Assembly: GCF_900111035.1 (NCBI RefSeq)
Contig: NZ_FOFU01000002.1
Location: 372,001-436,000 of the forward strand
Direction: 5' to 3'
Source: Treponema bryantii
GTDB lineage: Bacteria; Spirochaetota; Spirochaetia; Treponematales; Treponemataceae
DNA: 64,000 nucleotides
The translations under genes were made by a program, and so were the position numbers. Shown here one piece after another: positions 51,878-61,473 of the stretch (its first letter is position 1; each line of letters begins with the position of its first letter). Under the pieces are notes generated by a model. It did not search any database. It had not been told where the DNA came from and saw only the letters and a program-made list of their open reading frames with translations.

Positions 51878-53203
51878 TCAGGTTACCTCGTGCAGCCACT
51901 TTCCGCTTAATATTCTGATTACGCCAATAATCGCCTTTACAATCGATTCACTTGAAAGGAATAAGAATATCATTGGAGCTGGAAGATGGAGTACAAAGGC
52001 TGCTACATATCCCAAAGGAATCGCAACACCCCATAGAACAACCAGTTCACCGACCGCAGAGAAAACAGTATCTCCGCCTGCCCTGCACACACCGACAATC
52101 CAATCCATACAGAAAGAATTGAACGGATAAAGCAGAATCAGAATCATAAGAATCTGAGTTGCCATCTTAATTATTTCAGGTTCAACATTGAAGAGGAACG
52201 GCAGTAATTTAGAAAGTGGTAACAGAAAGATTCCAACGGCCGTCCCAATCAAAGGCATAAACCACATTGAACGCAGTGCATATGCGCGGGCTTCATCAAG
52301 TTTCTTTTCACCGATTCGTTTTCCAATCAGAACACCCATTCCGTTTCCAAAGCCCATACAGAATACCCATGTCAGCTGACTGATAGTTCCCGTAATACTG
52401 TAGGCAGTAAAAGCATCTGTTCCTGCATGAGCATAGATTCCGTTGTATACAGAAGTTCCAAGCCCCCAGAAAGTTTCATTGATAATAACCGGAAAAGCAA
52501 TCTTTATATATTTGAAAACAAAACTCCAGTCAAAGCCCAGAAGTTCACGGAGCTTACCACTGATTTCATATTTGTGAGAATATGACCAGCTTACAAGAAT
52601 TATAAGTTCAACAACACGGGCAAACACAGTTGCAATTGCAGCCCCCTTAACACCCAGATGAGCAATAAAAATCAAAACATAATTTGCACCGGCATTTGTA
52701 AACAAAGAAACTGACGTACAAACGAGCGGTAGTTTAACACGCTCTGTACTTCTCAAGGCCAGCGTAATAGAAAAACTGATAGCCGTAGGAATGTAAGACA
52801 AACACGCCAGACGAAGATATTCACCGCCAACCTTTACAACCTCAGGATCCGGAGAATAAATACCAATCAGTTTATTCGGAATAAAAATTCCAAGAATAGT
52901 AAAAACAACAGAAACAAACAGCGCAATCAAAGTCATCAAACCTAATGACTTTCTGATTCCCTTAATATCTTTCTTTCCCCAGAACTGAGCGATAAAAACT
53001 CCGCCGCCAGAAGTAATTCCAAAAAGAATCATATTGAGAATAAAAAAGATCTGATTGCCAAGCCCTACCGCTGCAATTTCAACACTTCCAAGCCGCCCGA
53101 TCATAACAGTGTCGAGCATGTTTACAAAGTTCTGTAAAAGCGCCTGAAGAGAAATTGGAATTGCGATTGCCACAAGTGATGAGTAAAAGCCTTTAAGTTT
53201 CAT
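51878..53203 (-). CDS. MATE family efflux transporter
   Basis: This 441-residue membrane protein has twelve hydrophobic segments and MATE blocks: FVNMLDTVMIGRLGSVEIAAVGLGNQIFFILN, GGGVFIAQFWGKKD, GMGVLIGKRIGEKKLDEARAYA and DWIVGVCRAGGDTVFSA. It would export drugs or metabolites using Na+ or H+. It ends one base after the convergent 2H gene. Confidence 0.9.
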   Translation of the reverse strand: MKLKGFYSSLVAIAIPISLQALLQNFVNMLDTVMIGRLGSVEIAAVGLGNQIFFILNMILFGITSGGGVFIAQFWGKKDIKGIRKSLGLMTLIALFVSVVFTILGIFIPNKLIGIYSPDPEVVKVGGEYLRLACLSYIPTAISFSITLALRSTERVKLPLVCTSVSLFTNAGANYVLIFIAHLGVKGAAIATVFARVVELIILVSWSYSHKYEISGKLRELLGFDWSFVFKYIKIAFPVIINETFWGLGTSVYNGIYAHAGTDAFTAYSITGTISQLTWVFCMGFGNGMGVLIGKRIGEKKLDEARAYALRSMWFMPLIGTAVGIFLLPLSKLLPFLFNVEPEIIKMATQILMILILLYPFNSFCMDWIVGVCRAGGDTVFSAVGELVVLWGVAIPLGYVAAFVLHLPAPMIFLFLSSESIVKAIIGVIRILSGKWLHEVT

Positions 53204-53271
53204 ATCGCACTATTATGAGGATTATTGTGAAAAAATCAATCTTTTCGATTACAGTTGTACTTTAATGAAAT

Positions 53272-53763
53272 CTAGTATCCCATAGTTCCATCTATAGATT
53301 CATCATTTTCAACCCAGGATGAAACTTCAATAGTTTTATATTCTTCGTGATTCAGTCTAATTACAACAGTTTTTATACCAGCATTGATTACCATTCGCTT
53401 ACACATAGAACAGCTGTTTGCATTTTTGATATAAGATTTGTCGCTTACTTCAATACCAGTCAGATACAAAGTCGAGTCAATCATTCTGTCTCTAGGAGCC
53501 GAAATAATCGCATTAGCTTCTGCATGAACACTGCGGCAAAGTTCGTAACGCTCACCACGCGGAATATTCAGTTTCGCCCGAATACAATAACCAAGGTCCG
53601 TACAATTTGCCCGTCCCCTTGGCGCACCCACATAACCCGTCGAAACAATTTCATCATTCTTTACGATAATCGCCCCATAATGTCTGCGCAAACATGTGCA
53701 CCGTTTAGAAACCTCCTCCGCAATATCAAGATAGTAATTTGTTTTGTCTCTTCGTGTGTCCAT
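53272..53763 (-). CDS. dCMP deaminase family protein
   Basis: This 163-residue zinc deaminase has CTCLRRHYGAIIVKNDEIVSTGYVGAPRGRANC, CRSVHAEANAII and KNANSCSMCKRMVINAGI. The layout is ComEB/dCMP deaminase, with SCxxC where PCxxC is usual. It would make dUMP for thymidylate synthesis. The start has GGAG upstream. Confidence 0.88.
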   Translation of the reverse strand: MDTRRDKTNYYLDIAEEVSKRCTCLRRHYGAIIVKNDEIVSTGYVGAPRGRANCTDLGYCIRAKLNIPRGERYELCRSVHAEANAIISAPRDRMIDSTLYLTGIEVSDKSYIKNANSCSMCKRMVINAGIKTVVIRLNHEEYKTIEVSSWVENDESIDGTMGY

Positions 53764-53970
53764 TTTTTTCTCCTGGCCCGACTCGTAATATTCATATAGT
53801 ATAACACAGATTTTTATTTAGGGAGTTTCAATTTCAAATTTTTATGATGAAGGGGAAAGTCTTCCCCTCGCTCCAGCCCGCTGCGCGGTCTTCCTCTACC
53901 CCTTCTCCTAGGGGGACACCCCCTAAAACCCCCGCCGCATCCCATAACAAACCGCACATTGTATAACACA
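53764..53970. other. Non-coding GC-rich patch with short hairpins
   Basis: No gene is seen. Hairpins include GGGGAA-AGTC-TTCCCC (near 53854) and TAGGGGG-ACA-CCCCCTA (near 53918). The patch is richer in C than the flanks and resembles the one near 13.86 kb. Confidence 0.5.
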
Positions 53971-54009
53971 CTCTCTACTTATTATAATAAAACCAACAAT
54001 AGTAGAGAG
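53959..54009 (+). promoter_or_regulatory. Promoter and inverted repeat ahead of the secreted-protein array
   Basis: TTGTAT (53959-53964), an 18-base spacer and TATAAT (53983-53988) form a promoter. CTCTCTAC (53971-53978) and GTAGAGAG (54002-54009) flank the -10 and the start site, as a repressor site might. Confidence 0.55.
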
Positions 54010-54037
54010 AAAAATCTAAAAGTCTGGAGATTTGAAA

Positions 54038-54703
54038 ATGAAGAAATCAATTATCACAACCTTCCTTCTAGTTTTTACGAACCTCTTATTTGCCAATGAA
54101 TATGAAATAAAAACAGTTCAGGAATATAATAACGACAAAAACCTTATTTCCATAAGGCCATCAGAAAAAGTTGTCCCACAGGATGATGAAACCGGCAATC
54201 GTTTATTCATAAATGATAATGGAGATTTTTTTATTTATAACTGGGACAAACTTACAACCTTTAATCTGGCAGATAAAACCCATCTTCCTGAAAAAGAATA
54301 TAAATATGACTTATCAGATTTACCATGTCTTTATGGATTACACAGAGTAAGCAGTGATTATTTATATTATTCGTGGACATATACTTCTTATCTGGCAGTA
54401 AACATTAAAACTGGAAAGCGAAAATTTCAGGTTAGCATAAATGATATTTTTTGGGATGATTTTGTTTACTATGATGAATCAACAGATATTTTGTTTTTCC
54501 GTGATTCAAACAAAGCTATGCATAGTATAGTTCATCCGGGAATGAATGATGAAGAAATAGAGTCCATCGCAATTCATCCAAGCGGCGACATCTACATCCT
54601 CCGCATAAACTGGCAGACAAACAAGCACACCCTTTACTGCATAGAAAACACCTGGGATCCACAGTGGCGCGAGCAGTGGTACAAAGAACATCAAAAGAAC
54701 TAA
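54038..54703 (+). CDS. Secreted propeller-like protein (short paralogue)
   Basis: The start is ATG 54038 with TGGAG upstream; TTG 54032 is less likely. The 221-residue product has a signal peptide ending LLFAN, then beta-strand-rich sequence and a C-terminal ESIAIHPSGDIYILRINWQ, TNKHTLYCIENTWDPQWREQW. That last part is nearly the same as in the gene at 60128. Relative to that paralogue about 75 residues just before ESIAIHP are missing. Function unknown; probably periplasmic or outer surface. Confidence 0.75.
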   Translation: MKKSIITTFLLVFTNLLFANEYEIKTVQEYNNDKNLISIRPSEKVVPQDDETGNRLFINDNGDFFIYNWDKLTTFNLADKTHLPEKEYKYDLSDLPCLYGLHRVSSDYLYYSWTYTSYLAVNIKTGKRKFQVSINDIFWDDFVYYDESTDILFFRDSNKAMHSIVHPGMNDEEIESIAIHPSGDIYILRINWQTNKHTLYCIENTWDPQWREQWYKEHQKN

Positions 54704-54713
54704 GGTAGCAAAA

Positions 54714-55880
54714 ATGAAAAAGAAACTTTTACTTACAGCAACCATTTTCTCCATGAGTCTTTTCTGCTTTGCGCAGGAAGTTGAAAGATTATTTCAAACC
54801 AGCGAAATAAAGCATCATGAATCACTAACTTCTGAAAGCCCGTTTGGAATATATGTTGATGAGGTAACTGATAATATCGAAATAATGAATGGTAACTGGG
54901 ATGGAGGTACACGCATCTCTCTAAACGGTAATCATGAATCTGAAACGATAAATGATTTTACTTCGTTCTGGGCATCAGCATCTATTAGATTAGAGAATAA
55001 AATTATAAGTTTTTCTGATTCATTAATTACAATTCAGGAAAACAAAAACATATTTGTAAAAATAAAAAATGAATGTGCTAATGGAATTAGTTTTATCCTG
55101 AAAAAAGGAAACGGATATATTGTCTATTATGTTGACGAGTCAGGCTATCCCGGAGCCGTAGATACAACCAGTCGAATTTATTCAAGTGAAGAAGCAATGG
55201 CATATCTTAAAGAATATGACCCCGAAAAATATAGGCAAAGCGAAAAAAGGGCAGCGGAGCTGGAACTCTATAATGATTTTATCTGCAATCGTATCTTAAT
55301 TTGGGGAGAAACATATTATACTGTTAAAAATGATTCATATATTTTAAATGGGTTAATTCAGTATGACAAAAATGGATATGGCTATCAATTATCATTTGAT
55401 TATGAAAGTACAGAGTTATGTATTGTAAATCCAGAAGGAAAAAGAAATATGCTCATACAAATTGATAATGGCTATAAACATCTACTTAAGAATGAATATT
55501 CAGGTCTTTCATCCAGCTGGTATGTTGGATATGGTGGTAACATCTACTATTATATGGCGGGTGAAGCTTACACCGAAGTTTTCCGCATCCGTCGCACCTG
55601 GGGTGATCCAGATTTTTATGCTATGGCCATCAACGGGTACACAGACGACTCTTACGGCCAGTACGTAAACAAGATTCTTCCAACCTTGAGCAAAGCAGAA
55701 CTCCGCCTTTTGCGGAACACAATATTCGCAATTTACGGCGTTCATTTTAAGAGCGCAGACCTTTCCGCTCATTTCGCAAAACAAGTCTGGTACACAGATG
55801 AAGGCAAAACCTCCGGCGAAATCACACTACCAGCCCATCGCCAGAAGCTTGTTGAAATGATACAAAAGTTAGAGAAATAA
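54714..55880 (+). CDS. Secreted YARHG-domain protein (paralogue 1)
   Basis: This 388-residue protein has a signal peptide (MKKKLLL..., SMSLFCFAQ) and a C-terminal YARHG-like domain (about 310-388) with LRLLRNTIFAIYGVHFKSADLSAHFAKQVWYTDEG. The middle is divergent from its paralogue at 57410 but shares SSEEAMAYLKEYDPEKY and SEKRAAELELYNDFI. YARHG domains occur in extracellular proteins and are probably peptidoglycan or surface related; no enzyme motif is seen. It follows the previous gene by 10 bases. Confidence 0.78.
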   Translation: MKKKLLLTATIFSMSLFCFAQEVERLFQTSEIKHHESLTSESPFGIYVDEVTDNIEIMNGNWDGGTRISLNGNHESETINDFTSFWASASIRLENKIISFSDSLITIQENKNIFVKIKNECANGISFILKKGNGYIVYYVDESGYPGAVDTTSRIYSSEEAMAYLKEYDPEKYRQSEKRAAELELYNDFICNRILIWGETYYTVKNDSYILNGLIQYDKNGYGYQLSFDYESTELCIVNPEGKRNMLIQIDNGYKHLLKNEYSGLSSSWYVGYGGNIYYYMAGEAYTEVFRIRRTWGDPDFYAMAINGYTDDSYGQYVNKILPTLSKAELRLLRNTIFAIYGVHFKSADLSAHFAKQVWYTDEGKTSGEITLPAHRQKLVEMIQKLEK

Positions 55881-55906
55881 TTAGAATATATCTGGAGATA
55901 AAAGAA

Positions 55907-57400
55907 ATGAAAAAACTTATTTTATCAGTAATATTTTTACTAAACACCATTTTTATTTTTGCTCAAAAATTTGAAGTCACCAAAGAAATTAAATTCGGAC
56001 AGCCAATCAAATATTATGAAAACTGGGATCCAGTAGAAGGTGGAAATCCTGGTATTTATCAGATGCAAAGCTGGAAAAATCAGTTGATTCTATTTGATAC
56101 AGATAATCATTTTTATTTTAATTTAGAGAATCCAAATCAGAAAAGGGAATATAAGTCTTTATATAACATTCTTTCTTTTTCCCAGAATGATGAGATACTT
56201 GTTTTAGGTGAAAAAGGTTCTATAAATAAAATTGATATCTATACAAAAAGCAAAAATATAACCCAACCAGATTATTCTATTGATTATAGTGATGTAAAAG
56301 ATAACTTTAGTTTTTCTCTTTATTATACTGAAAATAAACTTTTTTCAAATGGAAATTCTGGTTTGATATATTGGGAGCTTCTTCCAGATGGAAAAACAAA
56401 GTTTCATAATGCTACTCAAACAAAACAAGAAATGGAAAATGGTCTTGCTGAACATTTAGGATTAAAAAAAATTGGCTCTCAAAAATATTTTGGTGATAAT
56501 TGTATCAATGTAAAAAAAGCTCCAAATTTTGCTAATTATTGGAAAAATATAAGTATCAGGAATGAAAAATATGAATGGCTTTCTAAAAGTTTTTCAACTG
56601 CGTTTAGCTATGAGGGAACCGATAAAAAAGGTTTATCATATTATTCTGCTATTGGTAATGGCTTTAATATTAATTTATCAACTCATCCAGAAATACCATA
56701 TGAATTTATTGTAGCAGTATTAGATCCTTGGACTTATGAAGTTTATATATGCGAGTTACCTGCTGGGGATTGGAATCCTGTTCGCAATTCAAACGGTCTT
56801 ATTGCAATGAATAGTTCTTGTATAGATTTTGAAGGAAATTTTTATTTGACCGACTGTAACAAAGAAAAAGGCTGTTATGAAATTAAAAAGCTCAGTAATG
56901 ACTGGATAAAACAATATGATTTCTATAAACGAGAAATCGGAATCATGAATACAAATCACATTCCACTTCAAAATGAAGCAAAACTTTCAGCTGAAAATAA
57001 TGGCTATAATTTTGATCATGAATATCTGTGGATATTAGAACACCAAAACGATTGGTGCAAAGTTCGTAAAGTAGACGGCCGCGAAGGTTGGGTAGAAACC
57101 AAATACATCAATTTTGATAATCAGGATTCAGCTTCATCAACAAACGTAGCTGTAAGCAAAGTAATGACTTGCAACGACAATCTTCGCCTTCGTTCTCAGG
57201 AAGCAACATCAAGCAGTGTAATCACAACCATGCAAAAAGGTACAAAAGTCAAAATCCTGAAACTTGGTAAAGCAGAAACTATCGATGGCATAAACAGCAA
57301 CTGGGTACAGGTAGAAGTTCTTTCCGGTGCAAAAGACAAAGACGGTAAAGAAATAAAACCAGGCACCACAGGCTGGTGCTACGGCGGATATTTGGATTAA
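55907..57400 (+). CDS. Secreted protein with C-terminal SH3 domains
   Basis: This 497-residue protein has a signal peptide ending IFAQ and no lipobox. The first 350 residues have no recognised domain but contain WD-like strands. Two bacterial SH3-like segments follow: DWCKVRKVDGREGWVETKYINF (about 383-404) and a longer one, LRLRSQEATSSSVITTMQKGTKVKILKLG up to GTTGWCYGGYLD. SH3b domains bind cell wall peptides. The gene lies within the YARHG run in the same orientation. Confidence 0.78.
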   Translation: MKKLILSVIFLLNTIFIFAQKFEVTKEIKFGQPIKYYENWDPVEGGNPGIYQMQSWKNQLILFDTDNHFYFNLENPNQKREYKSLYNILSFSQNDEILVLGEKGSINKIDIYTKSKNITQPDYSIDYSDVKDNFSFSLYYTENKLFSNGNSGLIYWELLPDGKTKFHNATQTKQEMENGLAEHLGLKKIGSQKYFGDNCINVKKAPNFANYWKNISIRNEKYEWLSKSFSTAFSYEGTDKKGLSYYSAIGNGFNINLSTHPEIPYEFIVAVLDPWTYEVYICELPAGDWNPVRNSNGLIAMNSSCIDFEGNFYLTDCNKEKGCYEIKKLSNDWIKQYDFYKREIGIMNTNHIPLQNEAKLSAENNGYNFDHEYLWILEHQNDWCKVRKVDGREGWVETKYINFDNQDSASSTNVAVSKVMTCNDNLRLRSQEATSSSVITTMQKGTKVKILKLGKAETIDGINSNWVQVEVLSGAKDKDGKEIKPGTTGWCYGGYLD

Positions 57401-57409
57401 GGTTTGAAT

Positions 57410-58630
57410 ATGAAAAGAACAATTTTACTTATGGCAATTATTTTCTCAATGAGTCTTTTCTGCTTTGCGCAGGAAGTTGAGAAACTTGGTGAAATACAAG
57501 ATATATATTATAGGGATGGTGTCGCAGGTGGCCCCGGAAGTCCAAATGAGCTTGCCGTAAATGAAGTTGATAACACGATAAAAATCATTAATAGCACATC
57601 TGATTATACTTATTATGATTTGACTACTCTGGAAGGTATTAAAAAAACTGAATATAGGAATACCTTTGCTTTGATGCAAATAGAATTGGGAGATTTCGAT
57701 ATAAGTTACTATAGCGATGTGTTAATTCTGGAAAAAGACAATGAACAAATTCAATATATAGCTGGATATGAAAATATCTTGTCTGGAATCAGTTTCATTC
57801 TCAAAAAAGATAATGGCTACATAATTTATTATGTCAACGAATACGGATATCCAAATGCCGTAGATACCACCGGTCGTATCTATTCATCTGAAGAGGCTAT
57901 GGGATATCTGAAAACTTATGACCCCGAAAAATATGCCCATAGCGAAAAAAGGGCAGCGGAACTCAAGCTCTACAATGATTTTATTCGTAATGATGTTCTT
58001 ATTTGGGGTGACACTTATTATTCAACTTACGATATTTTAACGGATTTTTGGAAACCAGAACAATATTTATATGGAAAAACTGACGGAGCCATTTTATATG
58101 ATGAACAAGGAAATGGTTATGGTGCTAATATCCGGTTTGAAGGTATAAACAGTAATATCTGCATAAATGACACAAATGGAAAAAGAATTGCAAGAATTTT
58201 ATTGCAAGACTATTCCAACATATTGTCCGATCCTGATGTTTATAATCATTTATTTGTATCAAGCTGGTACGTAGGCTTCGGCGGCAACATCTACTACTAC
58301 ATTGCTGGCGAAGAATACACCGAAGTCTTCCGCATCCGCCGCACCTGGGGAGAGCCGGACTTCTACGCCATGGCAATAAACGGCTACACGGACGACAATT
58401 ACGGCAAATACGTTGATGAAATCCTGCCGACTTTGAGCAAAGCCGACCTTCGCCTTTTGCGCAACACAATCTTTGCAATTTACGGCGTTCATTTTAAGAG
58501 CGCAGACCTTTCCGCGCATTTCGCGAAGCAGGTCTGGTACACGGATGAAGGCAAAACATCCGGTGAAGTGACGCTTCCGGCACACCGCCAGAAGCTTGTG
58601 GAGATGATACAAAAGCTGGAAAAGCAGTAG
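57410..58630 (+). CDS. Secreted YARHG-domain protein (paralogue 2)
   Basis: The start is ATG 57410 with AAGG upstream. The 406-residue product has the same signal-peptide end (SMSLFCFAQEVE) and the same C-terminal YARHG-like domain (LRLLRNTIFAIYGVHFKSADLSAHFAKQVW) as the gene at 54714, with a diverged middle. The last 370 bases (from 58261) are GC-richer and nearly identical in protein to 55516-55880. Function unknown. Confidence 0.78.
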   Translation: MKRTILLMAIIFSMSLFCFAQEVEKLGEIQDIYYRDGVAGGPGSPNELAVNEVDNTIKIINSTSDYTYYDLTTLEGIKKTEYRNTFALMQIELGDFDISYYSDVLILEKDNEQIQYIAGYENILSGISFILKKDNGYIIYYVNEYGYPNAVDTTGRIYSSEEAMGYLKTYDPEKYAHSEKRAAELKLYNDFIRNDVLIWGDTYYSTYDILTDFWKPEQYLYGKTDGAILYDEQGNGYGANIRFEGINSNICINDTNGKRIARILLQDYSNILSDPDVYNHLFVSSWYVGFGGNIYYYIAGEEYTEVFRIRRTWGEPDFYAMAINGYTDDNYGKYVDEILPTLSKADLRLLRNTIFAIYGVHFKSADLSAHFAKQVWYTDEGKTSGEVTLPAHRQKLVEMIQKLEKQ

Positions 58631-59935
58631 CTATAATCCCAAAAGAAAATCTGTGATTCCAATAATTGTAAAGCCGTTTTCATCTTTTGTTTCTTTGACA
58701 GGACGGTTGATTACTATGATTTTTTTTATCTGGTCGTTCAATAGGATAAATGGGCGGACTTCGCGTTTTTTTGTTTGTGCATCCGATATGTTGTCGGTAA
58801 TCTGAAGGTATATTGTTTCGTTGCCTTTTGTTGCCATAAAATCAACTTCGTAAGTTTTTCTGACGCTTTTTCCGTTTTCGTTTTTTTCTACAGAATCAAA
58901 ACAGCCGACATTCACATTGTAACCGTGGTAAACAAGCTCATTGTAAACAATGTTTTCAAGAATCTGTCCTTCATCTGGATACATAAAATCAAGTCTGGCA
59001 TTGCGAAGCCCTGTGTCGCAGAAATAATACTTTCGGGTAGAATTGATGAAATTCCTGCCTTTTAAATCGTATCGTTTGGCTTCACGGATTATGAAAGCAT
59101 CTTCGAATGCCTGAATGTAAGAAGAGACCGTTTCTTTGCTGATTTTTTCTTTTCGCTTTGAATGAAAAGTATTGGAAAGCTTTTCGGCATTAACAAGTTC
59201 TCCTGTGCATGTAGCAAGAATTGTGCATAATTCGTCTAGAGCTTCTTCGCGACGGAGCTTTTTTCGTTCAAGGATGTCCTTAAAATATGTTGTCTTGAAA
59301 AGTTCCTTAAGGTAAGTTTCTTTTTCATCGCGAGATTTTAAAACTGCAAGTGGCATGCCTCCGTGCTGCATATATTCATACAGGGCTTCTGATTTTTCCA
59401 TTTTAGTCCAGTCACAGAATTCTGCAAATGAAAGTGGCTGAAGATGAATTTCTGTAGCTTTATCACGAAATTCTGTCACAATGTCACTTGAAAGCATTTT
59501 AGAATTTGAGCCGGTAATATAAAGATCAATGTTGCTTTCGTGAGAAAGCCCAAGCGTTACATCTATAAATGAAATTACTTCGGAATCTTCTTCTTTTGCA
59601 AGAACGGTTTTTCCGTCTGTTAAGTCAGGATTTACAATCGTGTAGACACGTTGGATTTCGTCAATGAAAACATAGAACTGCCGTCTTTTGTCGGAGCATT
59701 TTGAAAGAATGTATTCATTTAATGTAAGGGGATTTCGGTAAGCCGCATTTTTTGCATCATCAAGTTCAAGAATTATTATGTTGTCTTCTTTAACACCTTC
59801 ATTTATCAGATGAGTTCTATAAAGTTCTTTAAGGAGATAGGATTTTCCGCATCGCCGTATGCCAGTAATAACTTTAGGAAAGCCGTCATGTTTTGCATTT
59901 ATAAGCTGATTGAGGTATTTTGGACGATTCGGCAT
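58631..59935 (-). CDS. DUF4143-type AAA ATPase
   Basis: This 434-residue protein has Walker A VITGIRRCGKSYLLKEL, Walker B QFYVFIDEIQRV, sensor TGSNSKMLSSDI, and a C-terminal nuclease-like DUF4143 region with YFCDTGLRNARLDF, IVYNELVYHGYNVNVG and YEVDFMATKGNETIYLQ (a PD-(D/E)XK-like E..D..Q run). These ATPases are widespread in anaerobes with unknown role. It is convergent with the YARHG gene and adjacent to it. A palindrome lies upstream. Confidence 0.85.
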   Translation of the reverse strand: MPNRPKYLNQLINAKHDGFPKVITGIRRCGKSYLLKELYRTHLINEGVKEDNIIILELDDAKNAAYRNPLTLNEYILSKCSDKRRQFYVFIDEIQRVYTIVNPDLTDGKTVLAKEEDSEVISFIDVTLGLSHESNIDLYITGSNSKMLSSDIVTEFRDKATEIHLQPLSFAEFCDWTKMEKSEALYEYMQHGGMPLAVLKSRDEKETYLKELFKTTYFKDILERKKLRREEALDELCTILATCTGELVNAEKLSNTFHSKRKEKISKETVSSYIQAFEDAFIIREAKRYDLKGRNFINSTRKYYFCDTGLRNARLDFMYPDEGQILENIVYNELVYHGYNVNVGCFDSVEKNENGKSVRKTYEVDFMATKGNETIYLQITDNISDAQTKKREVRPFILLNDQIKKIIVINRPVKETKDENGFTIIGITDFLLGL

Positions 59936-59954
59936 TGATTTTATTCTCCTTTTT

Positions 59955-59968
59955 TGTAGAATTCTACA
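59955..59968. promoter_or_regulatory. 14-bp perfect palindrome upstream of the DUF4143 ATPase gene
   Basis: TGTAGAATTCTACA lies 20 bases upstream of the ATG, a place suited to an operator. It is short, so chance is possible. Confidence 0.35.
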
Positions 59969-60127
59969 GAATTGTCGATTAGATAATAGAGCATATAGTG
60001 ATAGTTTTCAATAGAGAAATAAAATTTATGCGCTATTTAGTGAAAATTGCTAAATCTGATTTTTGTTATTGAACGAATAACATAATTGGGATAGGCTAGG
60101 TGTTGAATTATTTAGGAGTACAGGAAA

Positions 60128-61027
60128 ATGAAAAAACTGGTAGTTTCAATACTGTGCATGATGATTTTTGGCGCAATATTTGCAGATGACTATAAGCTTG
60201 AAAAACTGCACGAGTTCGAAAATAAGAAAGAAAACGGATATCTCTTTATAAGGTCTAACGATATGTTAGGAGCTTACGAAGATGTTACCGGGAATTCCCT
60301 GAAGATAGATTCAGACGGCAAAATCTATGTATATCAAGAAGATACAAGGGTTGTATATACTCTGGACACAGCGGATTATTCTTTGAAAAACAGAAAAGAT
60401 TTTGGCCTGTTCCCTGGAACAGCCTTTTTGTCTGTGGACAAGGGCTTGTTGGGCTTTCAGGTTTATGAAAATGGAGTTTGTATAATTGACGAACAAACAG
60501 GCAAGAAAATCGTTGATATCGAGAATCTGAGCACAATTATCCGAGCCTCTTATTATTCAAAAGAAAATAACGTATTTTTATATGTAGATTATAATTCCGC
60601 CATTCACAGCATAATTAATCCGGGGGTGAGCATTGAAGAGAACAAAAAAAATTACAAAACCCCAGATCAGACGATAAGGCTTTTTTCTAAAAACAGCGAA
60701 TATGGCAAAAAAGGACTTTTGATAGAGGACGATGCATTGTATATAAACGGAGTTGTTTATTATTGGTATGGTATACAGGTAAATGGATATATGTTCTATA
60801 CTTCAGATGCCCCAAATATCTATTTATTCAAGAACAATGAGCTGATAAAAACTATGAAAGTATATTCTGAAAATGAACAATTAGAATCGGTGGCTGTTCA
60901 TCCTTGTGGCGACATCTACATTCTGCGCATGAACTGGCAGACAAACAAGCATTGCCTTTATCGCATCGAAAACACCTGGGATCCAGAGTGGCGCACACAG
61001 TGGTATAAAGAACATTCTATAAAATAG
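60128..61027 (+). CDS. Secreted propeller-like protein (long paralogue)
   Basis: This 299-residue protein has a signal peptide ending GAIFAD, strand-rich sequence, and the conserved C-terminus ESVAVHPCGDIYILRMNWQ, TNKHCLYRIENTWDPEWRTQWYKEH, shared with the gene at 54038. It has HSIINPGVSIEENKKN, where the shorter copy goes straight on. AGGAGT and AGGAAA lie upstream of the ATG. No enzyme motif. Confidence 0.75.
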   Translation: MKKLVVSILCMMIFGAIFADDYKLEKLHEFENKKENGYLFIRSNDMLGAYEDVTGNSLKIDSDGKIYVYQEDTRVVYTLDTADYSLKNRKDFGLFPGTAFLSVDKGLLGFQVYENGVCIIDEQTGKKIVDIENLSTIIRASYYSKENNVFLYVDYNSAIHSIINPGVSIEENKKNYKTPDQTIRLFSKNSEYGKKGLLIEDDALYINGVVYYWYGIQVNGYMFYTSDAPNIYLFKNNELIKTMKVYSENEQLESVAVHPCGDIYILRMNWQTNKHCLYRIENTWDPEWRTQWYKEHSIK

Positions 61028-61056
61028 TAATGATGTGCATAATGAGGTAAAAAAAC

Positions 61057-61473
61057 ATGAATATAAAAATCACAAATACAATTACCACAGAAGAATATTT
61101 AGGATTACGACAGGCTGTTGGCTGGAGTGTATTTCCGGCTGAACAGGCTGAAGGTGGATTGCAAAACTCTCATGTAATTTGTTTCAGAGATAATGATAAA
61201 GCGGTCTCACTGGGACGAGTAATCTGGGATCATGGATATTCTGTTCTTATTGCAGATGTGATTGTTGCTCCCGAATATCAGGGAAAAGGACTCGGCCGAA
61301 AACTGATGGAAGCAATCATGGAATATATCCGAAGCCTTCTTAAACCCGGCTATCGAATTATGATTTCGCTGATGGCCGCCGAAAACAAACAGGGCTTTTA
61401 CAAAAAGTTCGGCTTTATCGAAAGACCAAGCGATTTGTTCGGTCCTGGCATGCATCAGTGGATTGAATATTAA
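61057..61473 (+). CDS. GNAT family N-acetyltransferase
   Basis: This 138-residue protein has ADVIVAPEYQGKGLGRKLMEAIMEYIRSL (acetyl-CoA loop) and NKQGFYKKFGFIERPSDLFGPGMHQWIEY, typical of small GNATs. It abuts the YjbR gene (TAA then ATG). Confidence 0.88.
   Translation: MNIKITNTITTEEYLGLRQAVGWSVFPAEQAEGGLQNSHVICFRDNDKAVSLGRVIWDHGYSVLIADVIVAPEYQGKGLGRKLMEAIMEYIRSLLKPGYRIMISLMAAENKQGFYKKFGFIERPSDLFGPGMHQWIEY

Noticed and set aside
20198-53763. Chromosomal integron cassette array
   Set aside because: The gene content fits, but gaps are often only 2-15 bases, orientation is mixed, and I see no repeated attC-like sites or integron integrase.
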